A program made the translations under genes and the position numbers. This document shows, one piece after another, positions 44,243-54,140 of a stretch of DNA of 64,000 bases (the stretch's first letter is position 1; each line of letters starts with the position of its first letter). The notes beneath the pieces were generated by a model. The model searched no databases. It was not told where the DNA came from and saw only the letters and a program-made list of their open reading frames with translations. Source of the stretch: Desmonostoc muscorum LEGE 12446 (GTDB lineage Bacteria > Cyanobacteriota > Cyanobacteriia > Cyanobacteriales > Nostocaceae); the NCBI RefSeq assembly GCF_015207005.2, contig NZ_JADEXS020000001.1, positions 62,001 to 126,000 on the forward strand, read 5' to 3'.

Positions 44243-45349
44243 TTAATTAGGCAATTGCATCCGGTTTAAAGCTTTACGAGATAGATTAAAAAATAAAAAT
44301 GCAAATACAAATAATATTAACAAATCAACCAAAATGTCTGTCCATCCCGTGCCTCTGACAAACACACTACGAGTGATGTTAATAAAATAACGAGTTGGAA
44401 CCAAAAGTGACACGAAAGAAAGAGGAAAAGGAATGTTATTGAGAGGATAAATAAAACCAGATAACAACAATGAGGTAATAAAACCAATCAGAGCCACTCC
44501 TTGTACGGCTGCATTTTGATTACTACTCCGCACTCCTAACAGCAAACCAAATAAAACACTATCTGCAAGAAATAAAAATGTCCCAATTAATAAAGGAATC
44601 GGATTGCTGATTAAGTAAACTTGAAAAATTAGCGTCCCCAATCCTATAATCACTAATGCTTCGACCCCAGCAACAATCAGATAAGCTAGTGCTTTTCCTA
44701 GTAATAATTCACTAGCAGTAATACTGGAAGTATATACTTGAAGGATAGTGCCTTTTTCTTTTTCACGCACCATTGCAATTGCTGCCAGCAAAGATGGGAA
44801 AATCCATAAGACTACTGCATATACTCCTGGTACAACATACAATCTCTCTTCGCGGCCAGGATTGAACCATAGGCGTATCCGAGGAGTAATGCTGCTAGTA
44901 GTTGGCACAAGCCCTTGCTCTTGTGAGAAAAAAATCGTCACTGCTTGAATACTATTTTTAATCACACGAGCATTATTAACATCTGTGGCATCGATTAGGA
45001 CTTGCACTACAGTATTTCTGTGAGCTTGTATATCCTGACTAAATTCAGCAGGAATAATCACTGCTACTTTGGCAATACCTTTGTCGATCGCCTCCTGTAC
45101 TGAATAATCTGCTGCCCATTGTTTGGGCAGAAATTGATTGGTTGCATATAACCTCTCAATATAACTACTACTGATATTTGTGCGGTCAAAATCCTGCACT
45201 ATTAAGGGAATATTTTTACTCTCCAACCGGATGGCAAAGCCAAAAATCAATAGCGTTAAGAATGGCAATAGAAATGCTAACGCCAAAGTCAGGCGATCGC
45301 GGCGAAACTGTACTAATTCTTTGGTACATTGAGCAAAAATACGTTTCAT
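44243..45349 (-). CDS. ABC-2 type permease (YbhS-like), first of pair
   Basis: Membrane subunit, 368 aa, paralogous to the next gene with the same 1+5 segment layout. Motifs are MVREKEKGTILQVYTSSITA and LSGFIYPLNNIPFPLSFVSL followed by VPTRYFINITRSVFVRG. It probably forms the channel as a heterodimer with the downstream permease. It starts 12 bp after the ATPase stop. Confidence 0.9.
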   Translation of the reverse strand: MKRIFAQCTKELVQFRRDRLTLALAFLLPFLTLLIFGFAIRLESKNIPLIVQDFDRTNISSSYIERLYATNQFLPKQWAADYSVQEAIDKGIAKVAVIIPAEFSQDIQAHRNTVVQVLIDATDVNNARVIKNSIQAVTIFFSQEQGLVPTTSSITPRIRLWFNPGREERLYVVPGVYAVVLWIFPSLLAAIAMVREKEKGTILQVYTSSITASELLLGKALAYLIVAGVEALVIIGLGTLIFQVYLISNPIPLLIGTFLFLADSVLFGLLLGVRSSNQNAAVQGVALIGFITSLLLSGFIYPLNNIPFPLSFVSLLVPTRYFINITRSVFVRGTGWTDILVDLLILFVFAFLFFNLSRKALNRMQLPN

Positions 45350-45361
45350 AGCGATTCCAAA

Positions 45362-47353
45362 TTATATTTTTTGTGCGCGTTGCACTATCCCAATAAATGC
45401 ATCTTCCAAAGAAAAAGAAATAGGGCGCAGAGATTTAACCCTCAGGTGGGCGGATTCTAAAATTTCCAGTACTTGGGGAATTTCTTCGTCGGGTTGGTCA
45501 AGAACAACGTGTAAACTATTGGCAAAAATCGATACACGCCACGGCTCTAGATGTTTTTTCAGTAGCTTTGAGGCGGCTTGATTTTGATCAACCACAATTT
45601 CGATCAGTTTTCCTGGTTGGGAGGCTTTAATAAAACTAGGTGAACCCTCTGCCATAGTTTTCCCAGCTACCATAAAGCTCATGCGGTTACACTGTTCCGC
45701 TTCTTCTAAGTAGTGAGTAGTCACTAATATTGCCGTGCCGTGACGAGCAAAATTATTAATCAACTTCCAAAACTGACGACGAGCAAGGGGATCTACTCCT
45801 GATGTCGGCTCATCCAGAAATAAAATATCTGGTTCATGCATCACCGAAGCACCAAAAGCTACTCGCTGCTTCCAGCCACCGGGTAGCTGCCCCGTGAGCA
45901 TCTTTTCTTGCCCCTCCAGTCCACAAGTAGCAATTACCCAGTCAATTTTTTCTCGACGTAACTTTCGGGGTACGCCGTAAACACCACTATAAAACTCCAG
46001 GTTTTCTAAAATTGTTAGGTCATCGTAGAGGGTGAATTTTTGGCTCATGTAACCGATACGCCGCCGAAGTTCGACACTACGCAGGTTTCCCACTTCGCCA
46101 CCAAGGGAAATTTCACCGCTACTAGCTTCTACCAATCCACAGAGCATTTTGATTGTGGTAGTTTTCCCCGCACCGTTGGCTCCTAAAAGACCGAATATTT
46201 CGCCGTAGCGCACCTCGATGTTGACGTTTTTGACTGCTTGGAATTTGCCAAATGTACGGGTGAGGTTGTGAGCAGAGATCGCAATATTGGAGGAGTCAGG
46301 GTTTTGTTGCCACATTTCCCCCTTTTTCCGTGTCCCGCCTCTATAACGGGGAAACTCAAACAATTCTGATGCTCCTCCCTGCTGCCGTAGACGCGCAACG
46401 AAAACGTTTTCTAGTGTGGGTTCGCCACGTTCGATGGTGGAGGATGCTAGCTGATGCTGTTGTAACAGTTGCTGTACCTGTGTTTCACCAAGATTAACAT
46501 CCTTAACGAGGACATCAAGGCGATCGCCAAACGTCTGGACATCCACGATATTTGGTTGTGCTAAATGTGATAATAATTGCTCAGTCTTTTCTATGTTAGG
46601 TGTCCGGACTTCCAAGCGTTCCAAGCCGAGACTAGCACGTAAAGAACCAGGAGTACCAATTTCTTGAATTTGACCACTGTACATTAATGCTACGCGATGA
46701 CAGCGCTCAGCTTCATCTAAGTAGGGCGTAGCCACCACAATAGTCATGCCCTCAGCTGATAGTTCTGACAATACATCCCAAAATTCCCGCCGAGAAACCG
46801 GGTCAACGCCTGTGGTGGGTTCATCGAGCAGTAGAAGTTGTGGTTGGGAAACCAAAGCACAGCATAGGGCTAGCTTTTGTTTCATCCCACCGGAGAGTTG
46901 CCCAGCCAAGCGATCGCTAAACTGCTCTAAATTCATCAAGTGGAGGTATTTACGGCGACGTTCCTGCAACAAATCATCGGCTACTTGCCGCAATCCTGCT
47001 GCATAGCGTAAATTCTCATCAATACTGAGATCCAAGTATAAAGAAAACTGCTGCGTTAAATACCCCGTCATCAAGCGAGCATCTCGTGCAGGTTGACCAA
47101 ATACCCGTACTTCTCCGGCTGTGGCCTCCATTAGTCCGCCGAGAATATGAAAGGTAGTGGTTTTACCGGCACCATCGGGGCCAATCAGCCCAAACATCTC
47201 ACCTGACCGCACTGTAAAATTAACTCCCCTGACTGCCGCTACTCCACCATAGTGTTTGTGCAAGCCGTGAACTTGGATGACTTCAGTGGAGAAACCATCG
47301 TTTAGAGGTACGTTAGGAGGAGCAGTTATTGCTTGGTGGTTCACTGGTTTCAC
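45362..47353 (-). CDS. Tandem-ATPase ABC subunit (YbhF-like)
   Basis: Two fused nucleotide-binding domains in 663 aa. The first has Walker A GPDGAGKTTT, signature LSGGMKQKLALC and Walker B LLLLDEPTTGVDP. The second has GANGAGKTTT, signature LPGGWKQRVAFGA (Ser replaced by Pro) and LFLDEPTSGVDP. A linker of about 60 residues joins them, and each domain has a C-terminal extension. It energises the two permeases downstream. Its start overlaps the HlyD gene stop by 4 nt. Confidence 0.92.
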   Translation of the reverse strand: MKPVNHQAITAPPNVPLNDGFSTEVIQVHGLHKHYGGVAAVRGVNFTVRSGEMFGLIGPDGAGKTTTFHILGGLMEATAGEVRVFGQPARDARLMTGYLTQQFSLYLDLSIDENLRYAAGLRQVADDLLQERRRKYLHLMNLEQFSDRLAGQLSGGMKQKLALCCALVSQPQLLLLDEPTTGVDPVSRREFWDVLSELSAEGMTIVVATPYLDEAERCHRVALMYSGQIQEIGTPGSLRASLGLERLEVRTPNIEKTEQLLSHLAQPNIVDVQTFGDRLDVLVKDVNLGETQVQQLLQQHQLASSTIERGEPTLENVFVARLRQQGGASELFEFPRYRGGTRKKGEMWQQNPDSSNIAISAHNLTRTFGKFQAVKNVNIEVRYGEIFGLLGANGAGKTTTIKMLCGLVEASSGEISLGGEVGNLRSVELRRRIGYMSQKFTLYDDLTILENLEFYSGVYGVPRKLRREKIDWVIATCGLEGQEKMLTGQLPGGWKQRVAFGASVMHEPDILFLDEPTSGVDPLARRQFWKLINNFARHGTAILVTTHYLEEAEQCNRMSFMVAGKTMAEGSPSFIKASQPGKLIEIVVDQNQAASKLLKKHLEPWRVSIFANSLHVVLDQPDEEIPQVLEILESAHLRVKSLRPISFSLEDAFIGIVQRAQKI

Positions 47354-48726
47354 CCTTCACCCTGCAAAGAAATTTCTGCATCTCCTGGCATTCCAATCTT
47401 GGCACAAGGCAAATCTGTGCCAGCGTAGGGTAAATTGGGGTTAAAGCAGCCAGCCGGGTTTTCAACACTAATCCGAACACCAACCACTTGCTTGACTCTA
47501 TCTTTCTGAAAATAGATATTTTCTGGCGTAAACGAGGCTTGTGGGTCGATGGCAATCACCTTACCTTTGAGAGGTTTATTGGGCGCAGAATCGAGAAAAA
47601 TTTTGACTACCTGACCCAAGCGAACTTTGCCGATATCTCCTTCGGGAATAAAACCTCTCAGATAAATTGTCTTCGGGTCAACCACTGTCAGAATTTTGGT
47701 TTGACTACCTACTACTGCGCCTGGTTCAAAACTGCGGACAGTCACAACCCCGTCTAGGGGACTAATTACATTGAGGTCTTTCTCGGAATCTTGAATCTGG
47801 ATCAGGCTTTGCTGCTTAGTTGCTTGGGCATCCTTGACTCTTGCTTGGGCAGATTTCACTTTTGCCCAAGCAGATTTTAGCTGGGCGGAGGTTTGATCGC
47901 GTTTTCTTTTGAGCGCTTCTAATTGGGCGTTGCGAATGTTAGGGTTAAAGCCTGTGGTTTGCGCTTGGGTTAGTCCCCCTTGGGCAGCGCTTAATTGTTC
48001 CCTAGCAGCATTTATTGCTGCCTGTCGTGCCTCTTGGGTCGCTACTGCCGTGTCTAAGGTGGTTTGTGCTTGGTCAAATTGCTGTTGATTAATAGCGCCC
48101 TCAGCTACCAGTTCAGCATAGCGATCGCGATTAATTTTTGCGAGATTGACTTCCGCCGCCGCCTGCTTTGCCTGTGCTTGTGCTTGCACTAGTTGCGCCC
48201 TTGCCGCCGCTACGTTGGACTTAGCCTGCTCAACCTTACCTTGGGTATCTCCTTGTGACTGTTGTAAATTTAATCGGGCTTCTTGAATTTGGCTGTTGAT
48301 TTGCTCTATTTCGCTTTTTACTCGTTCCACATCTGAATATGCCTGCTGTTCATCGGATTGCACAGATGCCAATTGGGCCTCAGCAGCGCGTAGTTGTTGT
48401 GCGAGTAATTGATCTTCAATACCATCGAGCTTGATTAATCGCTGCCCTTTCTTAACTGCTGTGCCTTCCCGCACACCGATCCATTCAATCCTACCGCCTC
48501 TCTTGACACCAATTTCAGTTTCATAGCCCTCCATCCGCCCATTTACATGAATTACATCGGTTCTTGGTTGCCCTTGCGATCGCCAGATTGTGTAGCCAAT
48601 ACCTGCTGCCAAAGCCAGTACCACTACCAATAGTGAAGGCAACGATAAAAGACGAGGCCGAACTTTAGAGGGCAGCACTGGAGCATTCGGAAGAGTATCT
48701 GTAGTTGTGGAGGCAGTTTGAGCCAT
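47350..48726 (-). CDS. HlyD-family membrane fusion protein (YbhG-like)
   Basis: Periplasmic adaptor of 458 aa. One N-terminal membrane segment (LLVVVLALAAGIGYTIW) is followed by a lipoyl half-motif (RIEWIGVREGTAVKKGQRLI), a long coiled-coil hairpin (about 110-310, rich in Ala/Gln) and the second lipoyl half (NVISPLDGVVTVRSFEPGAV) plus a beta-barrel. It is first in the exporter operon and links the ABC-2 pump to an outer-membrane factor, which is not in this window. The long hairpin (about 200 residues) would span the periplasm. Confidence 0.9.
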   Translation of the reverse strand: MAQTASTTTDTLPNAPVLPSKVRPRLLSLPSLLVVVLALAAGIGYTIWRSQGQPRTDVIHVNGRMEGYETEIGVKRGGRIEWIGVREGTAVKKGQRLIKLDGIEDQLLAQQLRAAEAQLASVQSDEQQAYSDVERVKSEIEQINSQIQEARLNLQQSQGDTQGKVEQAKSNVAAARAQLVQAQAQAKQAAAEVNLAKINRDRYAELVAEGAINQQQFDQAQTTLDTAVATQEARQAAINAAREQLSAAQGGLTQAQTTGFNPNIRNAQLEALKRKRDQTSAQLKSAWAKVKSAQARVKDAQATKQQSLIQIQDSEKDLNVISPLDGVVTVRSFEPGAVVGSQTKILTVVDPKTIYLRGFIPEGDIGKVRLGQVVKIFLDSAPNKPLKGKVIAIDPQASFTPENIYFQKDRVKQVVGVRISVENPAGCFNPNLPYAGTDLPCAKIGMPGDAEISLQGEG

Positions 48727-49073
48727 ACTATTACCTACCCTTGATCATTAAGGCTTATATCTGCAATAATTCGATAAATTTGGTGCTTGCTTAGGTAAAA
48801 GAATATACTTTTTAACTTTTGCAATCTAACCATACAAGTTTTACGCTCCCATGTAACTGTATCATTCTTTTTCAAACTGGTATAAAAATCCTGGCATTGC
48901 TAAATTTAGGGATGATTTTTAGTTCACGCAAAGGCAAGGCAGCGCGGTCTTTTTGGTTTCCACACAGGAGCAACTGCCGCGCAAAGACACAAAGAATCCA
49001 CCTTTAGCCTTTGTCAAAAATCTCAATTCATCCCGCATTTATGCAACGCCAAAATCCTAAATGGTATGATTTT
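48727..49073. other. Gap upstream of the exporter operon with dispersed-repeat remnant
   Basis: The promoter of the HlyD operon should lie near 48730-48830 (AT-rich). At about 48925-48995 is a GCAAAGGCAAGGCAGCGCGG dispersed-repeat remnant related to that at about 30827-30895. No gene is visible. Confidence 0.45.
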
Positions 49074-49634
49074 TTAGACTGTTTCTAAAGCAGCTTGGCG
49101 AAAACGAATTGCTGTCCCAGTGTAATTTGCAGCCCAACCTTCAGGGCTGGTAAAATAGCGGATTGCTTTCAACCGTCGTGCGGGAGTCACACAGCCCCAA
49201 TGTATGGTTCCTGCTGGTAGATTAATATAATCTTCTGCCTGTAAAGTCAGTTCTACCTGACTATCATCAGGTCGCACAAAACCAAAAACGCTTTCTCCAT
49301 CAATGATGTAACGTACTTCATCATCAGCATGAGTATGAATTTTGACATAATCTTTGAGCAATGCATCCAAATTAGGTATCTCTGGATGAACAACAACTAA
49401 ATCCCGCCTTTGATAGCCTGCCGTTTCTTTGATTTGCTCAAAATACCCGTCTAAAGTTTTTAGTACTTCTTCTTCTTCTTCTTTATTGAGACTGTCTTTT
49501 GCTAGTAACCGATGCAATTGAGGATTATCTCCTAAAGTCCAGCGATTGAGTTGAACTTTTAAAGATGCTAATTCTTGGGCAATATCTTTGAATTCGGTAT
49601 AAACTGTCCCATCTTCTAGTTTAAGAATCGCCAT
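49074..49634 (-). CDS. mtnD: Acireductone dioxygenase (methionine salvage)
   Basis: Cupin-fold enzyme of 186 aa that oxidises the acireductone intermediate of methionine salvage to the keto-acid precursor of methionine. Metal ligands match the family: His100, His102 and Glu106 in KIHTHADDEVRYI, and His145 in PAGTIHWG. The His-x-His-(x)3-Glu spacing and arginine-rich AVRYF-like C-terminus (KAIRYFTSPEGW) fit ARD. Fe versus Ni form (which sets the products) cannot be decided. It is monocistronic, without other salvage genes beside it. Confidence 0.9.
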   Translation of the reverse strand: MAILKLEDGTVYTEFKDIAQELASLKVQLNRWTLGDNPQLHRLLAKDSLNKEEEEEVLKTLDGYFEQIKETAGYQRRDLVVVHPEIPNLDALLKDYVKIHTHADDEVRYIIDGESVFGFVRPDDSQVELTLQAEDYINLPAGTIHWGCVTPARRLKAIRYFTSPEGWAANYTGTAIRFRQAALETV

Positions 49635-49949
49635 AATTTACCTCACAAAAAGTTCAAAAATTTATCCAACAGAATAGAGGCGTCAGTCGTCAGAATTCAG
49701 CAATGTTTTCTGTATGACTGGCGGATAGCGTAGCGTAAAGCCTTCTCTACGAGAGGCTGCGCCAACGCTTAGAGCGAGTACTCGAGCGTCGCGTCTGAAT
49801 AATCGGCGTTTTTGCACCCGCACCAAATTTTCAATTTGGTGGTCAACAAGACAGTCGGGGATTCAGACCCGCGACTGATTGATTCTGACTCCTGAATTCT
49901 GACTCCTGAATTCTGACTCCTGCTGTATTTCCCACCCCAGCCAATTGAT
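49635..49949. other. Repeat-filled gap after the propeller gene
   Basis: Contents: a GGATAGCGTAGCGTAAAGCC dispersed repeat with CTCTACGAGAGGCTGCGCC palindromic parts (about 49725-49795), and three CTGACTCCTGAATT 14-mers at about 49885-49921. No gene is visible. Confidence 0.5.
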
Positions 49950-52007
49950 TCACAACCAAGCTTGTTGGTCTACTACAGGTGGATTAAAGCTCAGTAAGCC
50001 GCCATCAGTTGAAGACAGTTTGCCTACCCAGCTATCAAAAGATCCGATGTTTTTTGCTCCCAAAGAGGCTTCAGTGACGCCTGTAACGAAGACATGACCA
50101 AGATTGTCAACAGCAATATCATACCCTTTGTCCAGGTTAGATGTTCCAAACTGTGTAATCCACTGCTGGTTACCATTGGCGTCATATTTAGCTACCCAAG
50201 CATCATCAGAACCAGCATTCACTCCCCCTAAGTTACCATCGGTAGCACCAGTTAAATAGATATTGCCAAACATGTCTGTGGCAATTGCAAGAGCGTTATC
50301 ATCCCCAGCAGTTCCCAACTGCTTTGTCCATTTCTGATTACCATTGGTGTCATATTTAGCTATCCAAGCATCATAAGAACCAGCATTAGTTCCACCTAAA
50401 TCACCGCTAGTTAATCCTGTAGCATAGACATTTCCCGATTGGTCGGTAGCAACATCCCACGACCAATCAAAAACTGAAGTTCCAAACTCTTTAGACCACT
50501 GTTGGTTACCATTGGTGTCGTATTTAGTTATCCAAGCATCATAAGAGTCAGCCGTGAGTCTGCCAGAATTATCTTGAATCCATCCAGTAGCAAAGACATT
50601 GCCTGAATGGTCGGTGGTAACGCCAAAAGATAACTCAAAGCCAGGAGTCCCAAACTGTTGAGACCACTGCTGGTTACCATTGGTATCATATTTGGTAACC
50701 CAAACATCATTTTGACCTTGATTCTGATCTCCAAACAGATTGCCACGAGTGTATGTTGTCACGTAGACATTGCCAGAATCATCAGTAGCAATTTTATAGC
50801 TATTGTCAAATCCAAAAGTCCCAAACTGTTGAATCCACTTTTGGTTACCATTGGTGTCGTATTTGGCTATCCAGACATCTCGTTCTATCCCCGCATTAGC
50901 TTTGCCTAATGAGCCAAAGGTGGTTCCGGTTACAAAAATATTACCAGAGCGATCGCTGGCAATACCAAAAGATTCATCTCTGGCAGAAGTTCCAAACTGG
51001 CGAACCCACTGCTGGTTACCATTGCCATCATACTTAGCCACCCAAGCGTCTCTATCCCCAGCATTGAGTCCTCCCAAGTTACCATCGGTAGCTCCAGTCA
51101 AGAAGACATTACCAGAATTATCAGTAGAAACACCAAAAGAGTAGTCAAGTCCAACAGTACCAAACTGCTTAACCTCCTTGAAGTTTGACTCTGGAGGCGG
51201 TGCATTTCCTACAAACTGAAAGTAATTTCCAGTAAGATTTAAATTAGAAATTCCTGGTATGAGAGCAATAATATCAGGTCTAGAACCTTTCTTAAAGATT
51301 GCGGTTCCTTCTCCAGATAGTTGCAGCTCAGAAAAATTCACCAGAACGTAGTCGCTTTGATTACCATGCAGCTGAATTTTATCCTCGTTGGGATTAAAAT
51401 CTACAATTGAAGCTAAATCCTTTGTACCTTTGCCGACATAGTAAACATTTCGCCAATCACCAAGAATAAATCTGTCTTTCCCAACATCACCGACGAAGAA
51501 ATCGAAATCTCCCCGTCCAGGATGAGCCGAACCAGGATTAACACCAAGAATGACATCATTGCCTTCTCGACCAGCAATGATATCAGGATGTGAAGTTCCA
51601 GCAAGAACTTCGGAATCACTGTAAGGTGTACCAACTACAACAAAATTTGTAATTAAGGCGCGAACGTTTTCTGGAAGAGTCGGACTCAATAAAATACTAT
51701 TTTGCAGTCCAGCTCCAAACTGATCTTTAATAAATGAACTAGCAAACAAGAACAGTTGCAAATGGAAGTAATCTCGAAAGTTTAGTCGAATACTATTATT
51801 TGTTGTTTGATGATTTATTGGGTGAGTCAGAACGTTATTTAGCAGGATGCCAGTTAGACTATCTAGTACTCCAGCTATAGCCTCGTTTTTTAAGATTCCA
51901 GTCAGACTATCACTCTTAAACAGTGCATTAAAACACTTTGGTTGTTGATTACGATTCATGTAACTAGCCTCAGCTCCATCAGATGTAGAGGATGGGGTAT
52001 TCAGCAC
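49950..52007 (-). CDS. SBBP-repeat beta-propeller protein
   Basis: Protein of 685 aa. The N-terminal 130 residues are unassigned, followed by an RTX-like calcium-binding turn (SHPDIIAGREGNDVILG). The C-terminal 400 residues have about eight SBBP units of roughly 48 residues, each with GNVYVTGxTxG then DAWIAKYDTNGNQQW-like cores, predicted to form a propeller. There is no classical signal peptide; export through an RTX-type route or lysis is possible. It lies downstream of the polyketide genes on the same strand but is separated by a MITE-like element, so it is probably an independent gene. Confidence 0.82.
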   Translation of the reverse strand: MLNTPSSTSDGAEASYMNRNQQPKCFNALFKSDSLTGILKNEAIAGVLDSLTGILLNNVLTHPINHQTTNNSIRLNFRDYFHLQLFLFASSFIKDQFGAGLQNSILLSPTLPENVRALITNFVVVGTPYSDSEVLAGTSHPDIIAGREGNDVILGVNPGSAHPGRGDFDFFVGDVGKDRFILGDWRNVYYVGKGTKDLASIVDFNPNEDKIQLHGNQSDYVLVNFSELQLSGEGTAIFKKGSRPDIIALIPGISNLNLTGNYFQFVGNAPPPESNFKEVKQFGTVGLDYSFGVSTDNSGNVFLTGATDGNLGGLNAGDRDAWVAKYDGNGNQQWVRQFGTSARDESFGIASDRSGNIFVTGTTFGSLGKANAGIERDVWIAKYDTNGNQKWIQQFGTFGFDNSYKIATDDSGNVYVTTYTRGNLFGDQNQGQNDVWVTKYDTNGNQQWSQQFGTPGFELSFGVTTDHSGNVFATGWIQDNSGRLTADSYDAWITKYDTNGNQQWSKEFGTSVFDWSWDVATDQSGNVYATGLTSGDLGGTNAGSYDAWIAKYDTNGNQKWTKQLGTAGDDNALAIATDMFGNIYLTGATDGNLGGVNAGSDDAWVAKYDANGNQQWITQFGTSNLDKGYDIAVDNLGHVFVTGVTEASLGAKNIGSFDSWVGKLSSTDGGLLSFNPPVVDQQAWL

Positions 52008-52108
52008 CCCTAATTGTGAGATGATTGGAAAACAGTAGAGTGCGATCGCTTAATATCCCTGTTGTATCAGTCTTGAAACTTTCAGCGAAAAATTCACTTT
52101 TCTTGCGT

Positions 52109-52265
52109 CTTAGAGGATGTTTGCAAACTCTCCCATTGTCTTACAGCAATTTTCATGTATTTGAACCACATCTGTCGTAGGGGCACAGCATTGCTGTGCC
52201 CTTACCGCGTGGTCTATTTACCTGAAAAATACCTGAGCGACTAACTTTAAAACATCCTCTTAGAC
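52109..52265. mobile_element. MITE-like element B, second copy, carrying a nested hairpin
   Basis: The ends CTTAGAGGATGTTTGCAAAC (from 52109) and AAAACATCCTCTTAG (to 52265) are inverted repeats, with the core AGAGGATGTTT matching perfectly. Inside lies a GGGGCAC hairpin copy (52177-52205), identical in type to that at 4017-4047, together with its TCTATTTACC flank. One element appears to have landed in the other. Confidence 0.65.
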
Positions 52266-52293
52266 ACATAGAAGAGGGATATCGTTGAATCAG

Positions 52294-53286
52294 CTATGAT
52301 GCCCAAATCGAATCACCCGCCGTGAGGTTCACCAATTTGCCACTCACCTCCCAAAGTTCCGCAGCTTTTTTCTTGTCATAAGACTCTTGAGAAGATGCAA
52401 TCTCTTTCAAACCGCTGAAATACTTAGCCGATATACCTTGTAGTTGCGGGTCAAGAACAAGCCTTGCCATAGCTTGGCCAGAAGTGCTGGGACTATTGGC
52501 ATTGACACCCAACAAGCGAAGTAAAAAGGCTGACGATAGCGCAAAGCGCAGCAATGGGTTATATTGTCGAGTTAATTCTGTACCAGGTACAGCCCCAGGA
52601 TCAAAAGCATTCACCGTAATTGGGTGTTCCAGCGTGCTATGTCCTTGAGATTGGAGCCGATGCGCCAACTCATAGGTACATAAAACATTACAAAGTTTTG
52701 AGGTCGCATAGCGTCTCATACCACTTCTGGCAGGACTTTCCTCTAAAGCAGTAGGGTCTGTTTCTGGCCGTGCTAAAAACTCTGGGTGACGATAGCGTGG
52801 CGGTATGATTTTACCTTCTAACTTGTCTGGATCGTGAACACCACTACTAACAAAGACAATCCTCGCAGGGGCAACTAAATACTTCAATAGCAGATTGACT
52901 AGTAAAAAATGCCCAAGATGATTGACGCCGAATGTTGTTTCAAAACCATCTTTAGTGTGTGTCGTACCAGTCACAATTTGGATACCTGCATTACATACAA
53001 TCGCCCTTAATGGTGGCAGAGTATCACGAGTTGCAAAATCTTGAGCAAAGGCGCGGACTGAAGTTAGGAAACCTAAATCCAGCGTCATAGCTTCAATATG
53101 CTCATTTCCCGTTTCGCTAATTAGTTGTTTAACTGCCGCAGTAGCTTTGATTTTGTCCCGACTGGCAATAATAATGTGCCAATCTTGATTAGAACTAGCA
53201 ATGGTTTTTGCACAGTGGTAACCGAGTCCGGTGTTACCTCCCGTGATAATTACAGTCTTACGTGTCGTGATAGTTTGTGATGCCAT
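52294..53286 (-). CDS. SDR-family reductase (protochlorophyllide-reductase-like)
   Basis: Short-chain dehydrogenase of 330 aa. The NAD(P) motif is TGGNTGLG near 15-22, structural NAG in VCNAGIQ, and the catalytic Ser and Tyr-x3-Lys are in IVFVSSGVH and RRYATSKLC. Length and NTGLG pattern resemble retinol/protochlorophyllide reductase-like SDRs. It is the last likely member of the polyketide-associated run, 48 bp after the SRPBCC gene, and may reduce a keto or aldehyde group of the product. That assignment is inferred from position only. Confidence 0.85.
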   Translation of the reverse strand: MASQTITTRKTVIITGGNTGLGYHCAKTIASSNQDWHIIIASRDKIKATAAVKQLISETGNEHIEAMTLDLGFLTSVRAFAQDFATRDTLPPLRAIVCNAGIQIVTGTTHTKDGFETTFGVNHLGHFLLVNLLLKYLVAPARIVFVSSGVHDPDKLEGKIIPPRYRHPEFLARPETDPTALEESPARSGMRRYATSKLCNVLCTYELAHRLQSQGHSTLEHPITVNAFDPGAVPGTELTRQYNPLLRFALSSAFLLRLLGVNANSPSTSGQAMARLVLDPQLQGISAKYFSGLKEIASSQESYDKKKAAELWEVSGKLVNLTAGDSIWAS

Positions 53287-53334
53287 TATGTCAACGATGA
53301 TTAGTTTGTCATTTGGTCACCGATGATATTTAGT

Positions 53335-53925
53335 TTAACAACTCGCTCCAAATAGTTTTTCTAATCGGTCTTTGACAGCTAATATAGTCTTTGGCATATC
53401 TTGGCTGAGGACGTATTCAACCAGCGCTATTGGAAAGATACGTTTTGGTATAACTAAAAGTTCATAACTTAAATTTACTCCAGTTTTTTCTCCTAACAAG
53501 CAAGGATCTAATCGCCAAGAACCAAGGAAGCTTTGAAAATCTCCTTCAACAAGATATTCACGAATTTCATGGGGAAAATTTTCTTCGATATCCATGATCA
53601 TATGAGCTTTGAACTGTAAGCCCATGAACTTTTTTTTCAGAATTTGATCGAGACGAATGTTTCCTGTGGGATGTTCCAGTCTTTGAATTTGAACTAAATT
53701 GCTCATGAATTCTGGAAAAGCTTCATAATCTGTTAAGACTTGCCAGACTTGCTCCAAAGAATAGGGAATTTGGATTTTGGCACTAAAGCGCATTTTTCGT
53801 CCTTCTAACCGCTCTATTTTTCCTTTTACTGCTTGGAGAAGGCTTGGGTCATTAGCTAAATCTGAGGTTTCTGATTGCAGTTCCGTCTCAATATTGTTCA
53901 AGGCTGTTTCTGATACGTTGCTCAT
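53335..53925 (-). CDS. SRPBCC (cyclase/dehydrase-like) protein
   Basis: Protein of 196 aa with a START/SRPBCC hydrophobic-cavity fold: RFSAKIQIPYSLEQVWQVLT, then DYEAFPEFMSNL and a C-terminal helix (MPKTILAVKDRLEKLF). Such proteins bind lipids or act as polyketide cyclases/aromatases. In this cluster a cyclase or chaperone for the polyketide is plausible but not proven. The N-terminal 40 residues are polar and probably flexible. It is 48 bp upstream of the SDR and separated from the O-methyltransferase by a MITE-like element. Confidence 0.78.
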   Translation of the reverse strand: MSNVSETALNNIETELQSETSDLANDPSLLQAVKGKIERLEGRKMRFSAKIQIPYSLEQVWQVLTDYEAFPEFMSNLVQIQRLEHPTGNIRLDQILKKKFMGLQFKAHMIMDIEENFPHEIREYLVEGDFQSFLGSWRLDPCLLGEKTGVNLSYELLVIPKRIFPIALVEYVLSQDMPKTILAVKDRLEKLFGASC

Positions 53926-54013
53926 TTTACAACTCCTATAAATTAGTTTGAATTCAATGGATTTATGGATTGAGTTTTTAACCGCAAATGTGAAACTTAG
54001 GGAAAATTTAAAC

Positions 54014-54102
54014 TAAGGGAACTCCAAGAAATAAATTATCTAATATTGTGGGGTGCCACACCACAAGAGTTAATTAGATGTTTTTTCTTTGGAATTCCCT
54101 AA
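54014..54102. mobile_element. MITE-like element C, second copy
   Basis: AAGGGAACTCCAAGAAATAA on the left is inverted at the right end as TTTTTTCTTTGGAATTCCCT. The short internal part contains TTGTGGGGTG/CCACACCACAA, an imperfect palindrome. It sits inside the polyketide operon, between the O-methyltransferase and SRPBCC genes. Ends match the element at 41509-41636. Confidence 0.7.
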
Positions 54103-54140
54103 AAAAATCAACTAGGCACGGCTAAAAGCTTTTGCGATCG